This document shows positions 1-6,649 of a DNA stretch of 64,000 nucleotides, in pieces; within the stretch, counting starts at the first letter, position 1, and each line of letters opens with the position of its first letter. Below the pieces are notes generated by a model, which saw only the letters and a program-made list of their open reading frames with translations, ran no database searches and had not been told where the DNA came from. Made by a program: the position numbers and the translations under genes. Source of the stretch: an uncultured Planctomycetota bacterium (GTDB taxonomy: Bacteria > Planctomycetota > Phycisphaerae > UBA1845 > Fen-1342); the NCBI GenBank assembly GCA_900696525.1, contig CAADGL010000016.1, positions 1 through 64,000 of the forward strand, in the 5' to 3' direction.

Positions 1-124
1 ACAATGACAACGCACGAGCCGCGAGCGCGAGCGAGTGTAGCGACAATGACAACGCACGAGCCGCGAGCGCGAGCGAGTGTAGCGACAATGACAACGCACG
101 AGCCGCGAGCGCAAGCGAGTGTAG
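1..124. repeat. 42-bp tandem repeat, three copies
   Basis: Three head-to-tail copies of a 42-bp unit start at 1, 43 and 85; the third is cut short at 124. The unit carries the word gagccgcgagcgcgagcgag. The block starts at the window edge, so more copies may lie outside. It is the reverse complement of part of the repeat at 257-464, so the two blocks form a large inverted arrangement around 125-256. I see no gene in 1-495. Residues 202-233 look like a decayed half of the palindromic element found at 1897 and 40287. Confidence 0.9.
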
Positions 125-256
125 AGGCTATCCCAGAATCCGTCTACTGATTCGAGCAGAGCGGACGCACATAAGATCGGATCGTAACGCCGGTCCTTTT
201 TTCGCGACTGCTTCCTTACAGGCGCGGTTCGGATCGGTTTGCGGGACAGCCTCTGC

Positions 257-464
257 GGCTCGCTTGGGCTTGCCGCTCGAATATTCGCGCGACGTCCACT
301 CCACTCGCTTGCGCTCGCGGCTCGTGCGTTGTCATTGTCGCTACACTCGCTCGCGCTCGCGGCTCGCTTGGGCTTGCCGCTCGAATATTCGCGCGACGTC
401 CACTCCACTCGCTTGCGCTCGCGGCTCGTGCGTTGTCATTGTCGCTACACTCGCTTGCGCTCGC
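257..464. repeat. 104-bp tandem repeat, two copies
   Basis: Two direct copies of a 104-bp unit (257-360 and 361-464) differ at about one position. Each contains the reverse complement of the 42-bp unit at 1-124 plus a segment around cgaatattcgcgcgacgtcc. Open frames through it code only for Arg/Ala/Ser-rich strings and are not genes. The block lies directly downstream of the PLP-enzyme gene that ends at 496. Confidence 0.9.
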
Positions 465-495
465 GGCTCGTGCCGCGCGTCTTCGATGAAGACCG

Positions 496-1806
496 TCACA
501 CCGCATCGAGCGCGGCCTGGAGGTCGGCGACCAGGTCGTGCCAGTCTTCCAGCCCGACGCTGAGGCGGATTCCACCGGGTTCGATGCCGCGCTGGCGCTT
601 GGCCTCCTCGGGCAGCGCGGCGTGGGTCATCGAGTATGGGCACTCAATCAGCGTCTTGACCTGGCCCAGCGAAACGGCCAGCGTGATGCAGTACGAGTTC
701 TGGGCGATCCAGTCGATCAGCCGCGCCCCGGACTCGCCCCGCTCGTCGGCGTCTTTCAGCACGAAGTACAGCATCGACCCGGGCGCGAACCTGCCGTGCT
801 CGTCGAGCATCTGCCGGTGGGCCAGCTCGCGCTGCGGAAAGCTCTCCAGCCCCGGGTAGCGCACCCGGCGCACCTTCGGATGCTCCTCGAGAAAGCGCGC
901 CACGCGCATCGCCGACTTCTGGTAGTTGGCCATGCGCGCCGCCAGCGACGGCAACCCGTACACCAGCGTCGCCCACGCGGCCTTCGGGCTCAGCACGCCG
1001 CCGAAGTCCTTGCGGTACATCAGCAACGCGTCGCGCAGCCGCCCCGGGCCGATCACCGCCCCGCCGATGTCGGTCCCGAAGCCCCCGATCGCCTTCGTCA
1101 GCGACGTGCACGACACGTCGGCCCCGAGTTCAAGCGGCCGCTGGCAGAACGGGCTCGCGAAAGTGTTGTCGACCACGATCTCGATGCGCTCATCCGCGGA
1201 TCGGCGGACGTTCAGGCGGTCGACCGCCGATCGCACCGCCGCGATGTCGATCAGCGTCATGTCCGGGTTCACGGGCGTCTCGAAGTACACGACGCGCGTG
1301 CGGCGGTCCGCCGTCTGCGCGATGCTCGCCGGGTCGGTCAGGTCCACGAGCCGGGCCTGCATGTCGAGCCGCGGCAGCCAGTTCGTCAGCAGCGAGTAGG
1401 TGCAGCCGTAGAGCACCTTGTGGGCGACGAGGTTGTCGCCGGCCCGCATCAGCGTGGCCAGCGCGGCGCTGATCGCCGCCATGCCCGAGGCGAAGCAGAG
1501 GGCGAAGTCGCCGCGCTCGGCATAGGCCAGGTTCTCCTCGAGCATGGCGCGGGTGGGCTCGTCGAGGCGGTCGTAGATGTAGATCGGATGCTCGCCGGGC
1601 GGCGTGTCGCCGTGGGCGAACTGCTCGAATCCGCGTGCGCCGCGGGCGGCCGAATCGAGCCGGAAGGTGGCGCTCGAGCTGATGGGCGGCACGACGTGAT
1701 GGTCGTAGTCCCACTTGCCGCTGCGGCCGCGGCCGTGAATCAGGCGGGTGCGGGTGTGGGCGGCGGACTCGCCGGGGCGGTTCTCGTGCGATCGATGGGC
1801 GGACAT
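496..1806 (-). CDS. Cys/Met metabolism PLP-dependent enzyme
   Basis: The 436-residue protein belongs to the cystathionine gamma-synthase / methionine gamma-lyase / O-acetylhomoserine sulfhydrylase family (fold-type I PLP enzymes). Visible signs are the FASGMAAISAAL segment that holds the cofactor phosphate, the NTFASPFCQRPLELGAD block, and SLTKAIGG, whose lysine is the expected Schiff-base residue. The usual form is SATKYIGGH, so the active-site loop is atypical and the exact reaction (transsulfuration or direct sulfhydrylation) cannot be told. The ATG at 1806 follows an AGGAG ribosome site. The N-terminal 40 residues are polar and probably disordered. The gene diverges from the deoxyhypusine-synthase-like gene. 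Confidence 0.9.
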   Translation of the reverse strand: MSAHRSHENRPGESAAHTRTRLIHGRGRSGKWDYDHHVVPPISSSATFRLDSAARGARGFEQFAHGDTPPGEHPIYIYDRLDEPTRAMLEENLAYAERGDFALCFASGMAAISAALATLMRAGDNLVAHKVLYGCTYSLLTNWLPRLDMQARLVDLTDPASIAQTADRRTRVVYFETPVNPDMTLIDIAAVRSAVDRLNVRRSADERIEIVVDNTFASPFCQRPLELGADVSCTSLTKAIGGFGTDIGGAVIGPGRLRDALLMYRKDFGGVLSPKAAWATLVYGLPSLAARMANYQKSAMRVARFLEEHPKVRRVRYPGLESFPQRELAHRQMLDEHGRFAPGSMLYFVLKDADERGESGARLIDWIAQNSYCITLAVSLGQVKTLIECPYSMTHAALPEEAKRQRGIEPGGIRLSVGLEDWHDLVADLQAALDAV

Positions 1807-1896
1807 GGCGTTCTCCTGCGTTGCGCCGGGTGCGAGGGGCGCGCACCCAATGTAGGATATTCACCGAGCCAAAACAGGTGTTGGCCGCCGGGCACC

Positions 1897-2006
1897 GGTA
1901 CCGTCTGCTTTCTGAGCCGAGCCGCGCCCGTGAGGAGGCGGCTGAAGCGAGGACGTCTGCTGGCGCAACCGCTTCCTCACCGGCGCGGCTCGGTTCAAAC
2001 CGTACC
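1897..2006. repeat. 110-bp palindromic dispersed element, copy A
   Basis: The element starts ggtaccgt and ends accgtacc, and its two ~40-bp arms are near-perfect inverted repeats: the left arm holds gagccgagccgcgcccgtga and the right arm holds its complement, tcaccggcgcggctcggtt. A second copy lies at 40287-40397. It sits in the divergent promoter region between the PLP-enzyme gene and the deoxyhypusine-synthase-like gene. RNA from either strand could form a long hairpin. Confidence 0.85.
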
Positions 2007-2047
2007 CGTGCCGGCCGCCGCGGCCGGCGGCCGGTCGGGCGCGGTTG

Positions 2048-2056
2048 TGATATACT
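2048..2056 (+). promoter_or_regulatory. Extended -10 promoter (TGaTATACT)
   Basis: TGATATACT is an extended -10 element with no good -35. Transcription would start near 2063, giving a leader of about 46 nt before the GTG at 2109. It lies 42 bp past the palindromic element. Confidence 0.5.
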
Positions 2057-2108
2057 GAGTGCTGCGCGCCGCGGAGGCGGCGGGCCTGAGAAGAAACAGG
2101 AGGAAGCC

Positions 2109-3167
2109 GTGCCGAGCAAAGCCGAGCTGCTGAGCCAGCCGATCGAGCATATCGACATGACCCGCCACGACGTGGTGGCGCTGGTGGACGCGATGGAGCG
2201 GATGGCGTTCACGGCGCGCGACCTGCGCCGGGCGGCGGAGATCTACGACCGGATGCTGCGCGACAAGGACTGCGGGATCATCCTGTGCCTGGCGGGCTCG
2301 CTGATCAGCGCCGGGCTGAAGAAGGTCTTCGCCGACATGGTGCGCAGCCGCATGGTGGACGCGATCGTCGCGACGGGCGCGAACATCGTCGACCAGGACT
2401 TCTTCGAGGGGCTGGGCTTCCGGCATTACGTCGCGCCCGAGCGCTACAAGGCGGGGATGGACGACGACGCGCTGCGCGAGCTGCACATCGACCGCATCTA
2501 CGACACGTTCATCGACGAGGACGACCTGCGGGCCTGCGACGAGACCACGCAGCGCATCGCCGACGAGCTCGACCCGCGGCCCTACTCGTCGCGCGAGTTC
2601 ATCCGCGAGATGGGCCGCTGGCTCGACGAGCACGGCAAGAACCGCGACAGCATCACCCTTGCCGCCTACGAGATGGACGTGCCCATCTTCTGCCCCGCCT
2701 TCAGCGACTGCTCCGCCGGCTTCGGCCTCGTCGCCCATCAGCATGCCCGCGGCGGCGTCAACTGCGTCAGCATCGACAGCGTCAAGGACTTCTACGAGCT
2801 GACCCAGCTCAAGATCAAGAACCCCACCACGGGCATCTTCATGATCGGCGGCGGCGTGCCGAAGAACTTCACGCAGGACATCGTGGTGGCGGCCGACATC
2901 CTCGGCCACGACGCGCCGATGCACAAGTACGCGGTGCAGATCACGGTGGCGGACGTGCGCGACGGGGCGCTCAGCAGCAGCACGCTGAAAGAAGCGTCCA
3001 GTTGGGGCAAGGTGGACACGGCCTACGAGCAGATGGTCTACAGCGAGGCCACGCTCGCCACCCCGCTGATCGCCGGCTACGCCTATCACAAGGGCGCCTG
3101 GAAGAACCGCCAGGCCCGGCGCTGGACCCAGTTGCTCGAGCCGGCCGCGGCCCCCACCGGGTCGTAG
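2109..3167 (+). CDS. Deoxyhypusine synthase-like protein
   Basis: The 352-residue protein belongs to the deoxyhypusine/homospermidine synthase family, NAD-dependent enzymes that move the aminobutyl group of spermidine to a lysine or amine acceptor. The segment EASSWGKVD near residue 301 matches the WGK motif of the family, so the catalytic lysine is kept. LAGSLISAGL (about 61-70) and GGGVPKNF (about 248-254) fit the NAD-binding parts. The start is GTG at 2109 because a perfect AGGAGG lies 5 nt upstream; the longer open frame reads through the palindromic element. Bacteria lack eIF5A, so the acceptor is unknown. A spermidine/homospermidine role is likely but not proved. Confidence 0.88.
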   Translation: MPSKAELLSQPIEHIDMTRHDVVALVDAMERMAFTARDLRRAAEIYDRMLRDKDCGIILCLAGSLISAGLKKVFADMVRSRMVDAIVATGANIVDQDFFEGLGFRHYVAPERYKAGMDDDALRELHIDRIYDTFIDEDDLRACDETTQRIADELDPRPYSSREFIREMGRWLDEHGKNRDSITLAAYEMDVPIFCPAFSDCSAGFGLVAHQHARGGVNCVSIDSVKDFYELTQLKIKNPTTGIFMIGGGVPKNFTQDIVVAADILGHDAPMHKYAVQITVADVRDGALSSSTLKEASSWGKVDTAYEQMVYSEATLATPLIAGYAYHKGAWKNRQARRWTQLLEPAAAPTGS

Positions 3168-3288
3168 CCGCTTCCTACGCCCGGGGCGCGGCCGCTGCGG
3201 GAGTTGCCGGTGCCGGCGGGTCACGGACCGCCCGGCCGCGGGGCGGCGGTCGAGGCTGCGCTCGAGCTCCCCGGACGCGGCGTTCGGC

Positions 3289-4176
3289 TCAGCCGGCGCG
3301 GGTGGTGGCGAGCGATTCGCCGTCGAGGATTTTCTCGTAGAGGCTGAGACCCTGGGCGTCGGTGAGCGGGCCGGACGGCGCGCCGTTCAGAAACTGGTGA
3401 ATCAGGCGGTCGGCGTCGCTGGCGAGAGACTCGGGCTTCGCGTCGCGCAGGCGTTCGAACTCGCTGCGCGGGCCGATGCGCAGCACGCGGCCCTGGTCGA
3501 GCATGACCATGCGGTCAGCGATGCGGAAGGCGGAGTCCATCTCGTGCGTGACGACGACGGTCGTGACGTTGAGCTTCTTCGAGAGATCCATCATCAGGCT
3601 GTCGATGGCGGTCGAAGTGACCGGGTCGAGGCCGGCGCTGGGCTCGTCGTAGAAGAGAATCTCCGGGTCGAGCGCCGTGGCCCGCGCCAGCCCGACGCGC
3701 TTCTTCTGGCCACCCGAGAGCTGCGCCGGGTACTTGTTGCGGTGCGCGAGCATGTGCACCTGCTGGAGCTTCAGCGCCACCACGATGTCGATCACCGCCT
3801 TGTTGACCTGCGAATGCTCCTTCAGCGGCAGCGCGACGTTCTCCGCAACCGTCAGCGAGCTGAACAGCGCCCCGGACTGGAACAGGATGCCGAATCGCTT
3901 CCGCACCTGGTCCGCCGTCCGCGGCTCGGCCCGGTGCAGGTCGACCTCGCCGACGCTGGGCAGCCGATAGATCAGCTCGCCCTCATCGGGGTGAATCTCG
4001 CCGATCAGGCAGTTCAGCAGCGTGCTCTTGCCGCTGCCGGAACCGCCCATGATCACCAGCGTCTCGCCCCGCAGCACGTCGAAATTCACGCCGTTGAGGA
4101 TCGTCAGCACGCCCCCGCGCGTCGGAAACCGCACCACCAGGTTGCGCACCGAGATGACGACCGCTGAATCGCTCAT
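3289..4176 (-). CDS. ABC transporter ATPase, MlaF/Mkl-like
   Basis: The 295-residue ATPase resembles the Mla phospholipid/retrograde lipid transport subfamily. It has Walker A GGSGSGKST (about residues 44-52), signature LSGGQKKR, Walker B ILFYDEP followed by SAGLDPVTS, and the switch histidine in VVVTHEM. The C-terminal 45 residues extend beyond the usual core. No MlaE-type permease or MlaD-type MCE protein lies next to it, so its partners must be encoded elsewhere. It is convergent with the gene ending at 3167. Confidence 0.9.
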   Translation of the reverse strand: MSDSAVVISVRNLVVRFPTRGGVLTILNGVNFDVLRGETLVIMGGSGSGKSTLLNCLIGEIHPDEGELIYRLPSVGEVDLHRAEPRTADQVRKRFGILFQSGALFSSLTVAENVALPLKEHSQVNKAVIDIVVALKLQQVHMLAHRNKYPAQLSGGQKKRVGLARATALDPEILFYDEPSAGLDPVTSTAIDSLMMDLSKKLNVTTVVVTHEMDSAFRIADRMVMLDQGRVLRIGPRSEFERLRDAKPESLASDADRLIHQFLNGAPSGPLTDAQGLSLYEKILDGESLATTRAG

Positions 4177-4337
4177 GGCCCCTCGATGAGCCCGCCTGCC
4201 TCAGACCGGCGGCTTTATCCGGCCAGCGGCGACAGCCCGGCCCCGGCGGCAGCAGCCAGGCCCCGGCAGCGGCGACGCCAACGTGGCGAGATGATACCCC
4301 GGGGCAGCCACGCGCACCAAGGCGCCAGGGCACCTGA

Positions 4338-4437
4338 TTCCCGCCCGAAGGACGCACGGAAGTTGCAAGGCGCTTCAGCGCCTGGTCGCCAGGTTTGCTC
4401 ACCCTCTTTTCCCGCCCGGTAGGGCGGACGGAAGTTG
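4338..4437. repeat. Short direct repeat pair, ~28 bp
   Basis: The word ttcccgcccg..ggacggaagttg occurs at 4338-4365 and again at 4409-4437 with small changes. It is the only recognisable structure in the gene-free stretch 4177-4485, apart from GC-rich sequence before the gpx promoter. Confidence 0.6.
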
Positions 4438-4485
4438 GCGGGCGACGCCACTCCCCGGGCGCGCGCCACCACACAATGCCGCCGC

Positions 4486-4514
4486 TTGGGCCGCCGGCCT
4501 TGGCCCGATATACT
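4486..4514 (+). promoter_or_regulatory. Sigma70-type promoter for the gpx operon
   Basis: TTGGGC at 4486-4491, a 17-bp spacer, and TATACT at 4509-4514 form a plausible vegetative promoter. It would give a leader of about 50 nt before the glutathione peroxidase start at 4571. Confidence 0.5.
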
Positions 4515-4570
4515 CCCTCAATCCAGTGCATAGCCGAAGCCGGCGCCGATGCCGGGAAAGGAACGAAGCG

Positions 4571-5236
4571 ATGCGCGGCGGGACAATGGTGGTGGCGCTG
4601 CGGAAGTGGGGCGGCGCCGTGGCGTTGCTGGCGTGGTGCGGCGTGGCGGCGGCGCAGGACGCCGGCACGAGCGGCAAGGGCGGAGACGAGGGAGCGGGGA
4701 TGAACGGCGATCGCAAGGCCCAGACCTGGGACAAGGCCAACAGCGTGCTGGATTTCGTGATGAAGGACATCGAGGGCAAGGAGGTGGACCTGGGCCGCTA
4801 CAAGGGGGACGTGCTGCTGATCGTGAACGTCGCTTCGCGCTGCGGCTATACGCCCCAGTATCAGCAGCTCCAGGAGCTCTTCGACAAGTATCGCGGCCAC
4901 GGGCTGCGCGTGCTGGCGTTCCCCTCGAACGACTTCGGGGGCCAGGAGCCCGCGGACAACGAGAAGATCAGGGAGTTCTGCAAGACGCGCTTCGGCGTGA
5001 CGTTCGACCTGTTCGCGAAGGTGCCGGTGAAGGGCGAGAACGCGACGGAGCTGTACAAGTTTCTGACGGCCGAGTCCAAGACGGGCGCGCACGCCGGCGA
5101 TATCCGCTGGAACTTCACGAAGTTCCTGGTGAATCGCAAGGGCGAAGTGATCGCGCGCTTCGAGTCCAAGGTCAAACCCGATGCGCCGCAGGTCATCACC
5201 GCCGTCGAGGCCGCGCTGGCCGCGAAGAAGGACTGA
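4571..5236 (+). CDS. Glutathione peroxidase family protein, exported
   Basis: The protein (about 221 residues) is a Cys-type glutathione/thioredoxin-dependent peroxidase. The core reads NVASRCGYTPQY with the peroxidatic cysteine, then FPSNDFGGQEP with the active-site glutamine, then RWNFTKFLV with the tryptophan and asparagine. The N-terminus has basic residues, a hydrophobic stretch and a VAAAQD cleavage-like site, so export to the periplasm is likely. A Gly/Lys-rich linker follows. Start ATG 4571 is chosen so that the signal peptide is intact. It is first in an operon with the hydrolase at 5289 and the MOSC gene at 6094. Confidence 0.93.
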   Translation: MRGGTMVVALRKWGGAVALLAWCGVAAAQDAGTSGKGGDEGAGMNGDRKAQTWDKANSVLDFVMKDIEGKEVDLGRYKGDVLLIVNVASRCGYTPQYQQLQELFDKYRGHGLRVLAFPSNDFGGQEPADNEKIREFCKTRFGVTFDLFAKVPVKGENATELYKFLTAESKTGAHAGDIRWNFTKFLVNRKGEVIARFESKVKPDAPQVITAVEAALAAKKD

Positions 5237-5288
5237 TTCCGAAAGCACCCAGATCAGCCCAAAGGACATCGGGCTCGGAGGCTCCAGG

Positions 5289-6101
5289 ATGCGCACTTTC
5301 CTCCTGCTGCTTTCTCTCGTGCTCGGCGGCGCCGCCGCCGCCGAGGCCAAGGTTGTCACCGAGGACGTGCGCTACACCCACGGCCAGCTCGAATGCGTCG
5401 GCTACCTCGCCTATGACGACGCGCGCGCCGAACGCCGGCCCGGCGTCATCGTCGTCCACGAATGGTGGGGTCTCAACGACTACGCCAAGCGGCGCGCGCG
5501 ACAGCTCGCCGAGATGGGCTACGTCGCCCTGGCGATCGACCTCTACGGCGGCGGCAAGGCCACCACCGACCGCGAGGAAGCGGCCAAGCTCGCCGGAGTG
5601 CTCTACCAGAACACCGACCTCTGGCGCGACCGCGCCAAGGCGGGCTTCGAAGCCCTGGCGCATCACAGTCGCGTCGACCCGGCCCGCATCGCCGCCATCG
5701 GCTATTGCTTCGGCGGCGCCAGCGTGCTGCAAATGGCCTACAGCGGATTGCCGCTGGCCGGCGTCGTCAGCTTCCACGGCTCGCTCGCGCCGCCGCGCGA
5801 GGAGGACGCGCGCCGCATCAAGGCCCGCCTCCTCGTCCTGCACGGCGCCGACGACCCGTTTGTGTCTGCGGCCGACATCGCCGCCTTCCAGGAGGGCGTC
5901 CGTAAGGCCGGCGTCGACTGGCAGATGGAGTATTACGGCGGCGCGGTCCACGCCTTCACGAATCCCGGCGTGGACGCCGCCGGCATCGACGGCGCGAAGT
6001 ACAACCGCAACGCGGACGAGCGTTCGTGGCGGCGCATGCAGCTTTTCTTCAGCGAGCTGTTCGGAGAGTCCGCGGGAAGGAGCACGCGCAGCGATGAGTG
6101 A
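5289..6101 (+). CDS. Dienelactone hydrolase family protein, exported
   Basis: The 270-residue alpha/beta hydrolase has the dienelactone hydrolase nucleophile motif GYCFGG (Cys about 140), an acid in HGADDPF (about 188-189) and a histidine in GGAVHAFTN (about 221). The first 20 residues form a clear signal peptide ending AEA. ATG 5289 follows GGAGG by 7 nt. The true substrate is unknown, since this family covers many esters and lactones besides dienelactones. The stop overlaps the next start by 8 bp, so the two are translationally coupled. Confidence 0.9.
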   Translation: MRTFLLLLSLVLGGAAAAEAKVVTEDVRYTHGQLECVGYLAYDDARAERRPGVIVVHEWWGLNDYAKRRARQLAEMGYVALAIDLYGGGKATTDREEAAKLAGVLYQNTDLWRDRAKAGFEALAHHSRVDPARIAAIGYCFGGASVLQMAYSGLPLAGVVSFHGSLAPPREEDARRIKARLLVLHGADDPFVSAADIAAFQEGVRKAGVDWQMEYYGGAVHAFTNPGVDAAGIDGAKYNRNADERSWRRMQLFFSELFGESAGRSTRSDE

Positions 6102-6552
6102 GCCGCAACCCGGTCCGATCGGCGCGGTCCTCGCCATGGCCCTGCGCACCGCCGTCAACGGCCCGATGCAGGAGGTTCGCGAGGCCGTCGTCGTCGCCGA
6201 TGGCGGCCTCGCCGGTGATCTGCGGTCTTCGCCGGAGCGCGGCGTCACGCTGATCTCTGCGCCGCAATGGAAGCAGGTTTGCGAGGAACTCGGCGTGAAG
6301 CTCCCCTGGCACACGCGTCGCGCCAACGTTCTGCTCGATGTTGATCGGCTGGCGCCGCTCGCGGGCCGCCGGCTGCGCCTCGGCGAAGTCGAACTCGACG
6401 TGCTCAGCGAAACCAAGCCCTGCGGCCTGATGGATCAGCAGCACGCCGGTCTGCGCAACGCCCTCCGACCCGAGTGGCGCGGCGGCGTCTGCTGTCGCGT
6501 GCTCAAGGGCGGCATTCTGCGCGTCGGCGACGCGGTTGTGCTGCGCGCGTGA
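6094..6552 (+). CDS. MOSC domain protein
   Basis: The 152-residue protein is a stand-alone MOSC (molybdenum cofactor sulfurase C-terminal) domain. The conserved cysteine sits in SETKPCGLMD; a second region, RRANVLLDVD, matches the family's strand that precedes it. Such proteins handle molybdenum cofactor or its sulfur, and some reduce N-hydroxylated compounds as part of larger enzymes. It overlaps the hydrolase stop by 8 bp and converges on the dockerin-type gene ending at 6650. The gap holds an imperfect GC hairpin (6577-6600) without a T-tract. Confidence 0.85.
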   Translation: MSEPQPGPIGAVLAMALRTAVNGPMQEVREAVVVADGGLAGDLRSSPERGVTLISAPQWKQVCEELGVKLPWHTRRANVLLDVDRLAPLAGRRLRLGEVELDVLSETKPCGLMDQQHAGLRNALRPEWRGGVCCRVLKGGILRVGDAVVLRA

Positions 6553-6649
6553 TCGTCGCGCGGTCGCGCCGCGATCAGCCCCGCCGCAAAGACGGCGGCT
6601 GCGCCTGCAAGCGCTACGATCCCCGGGTCCGGGGTGGGTGGTTGCGGCT

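Noticed and set aside
1..124. CRISPR-like array
   Set aside because: The copies are head-to-tail without unique spacers, so it is a tandem repeat, not a CRISPR array; no cas gene is present.
1821..2108. N-terminal extension of the deoxyhypusine-synthase-like gene
   Set aside because: The open frame runs through the palindromic element and past a perfect AGGAGG site; the conserved part starts at GTG 2109.
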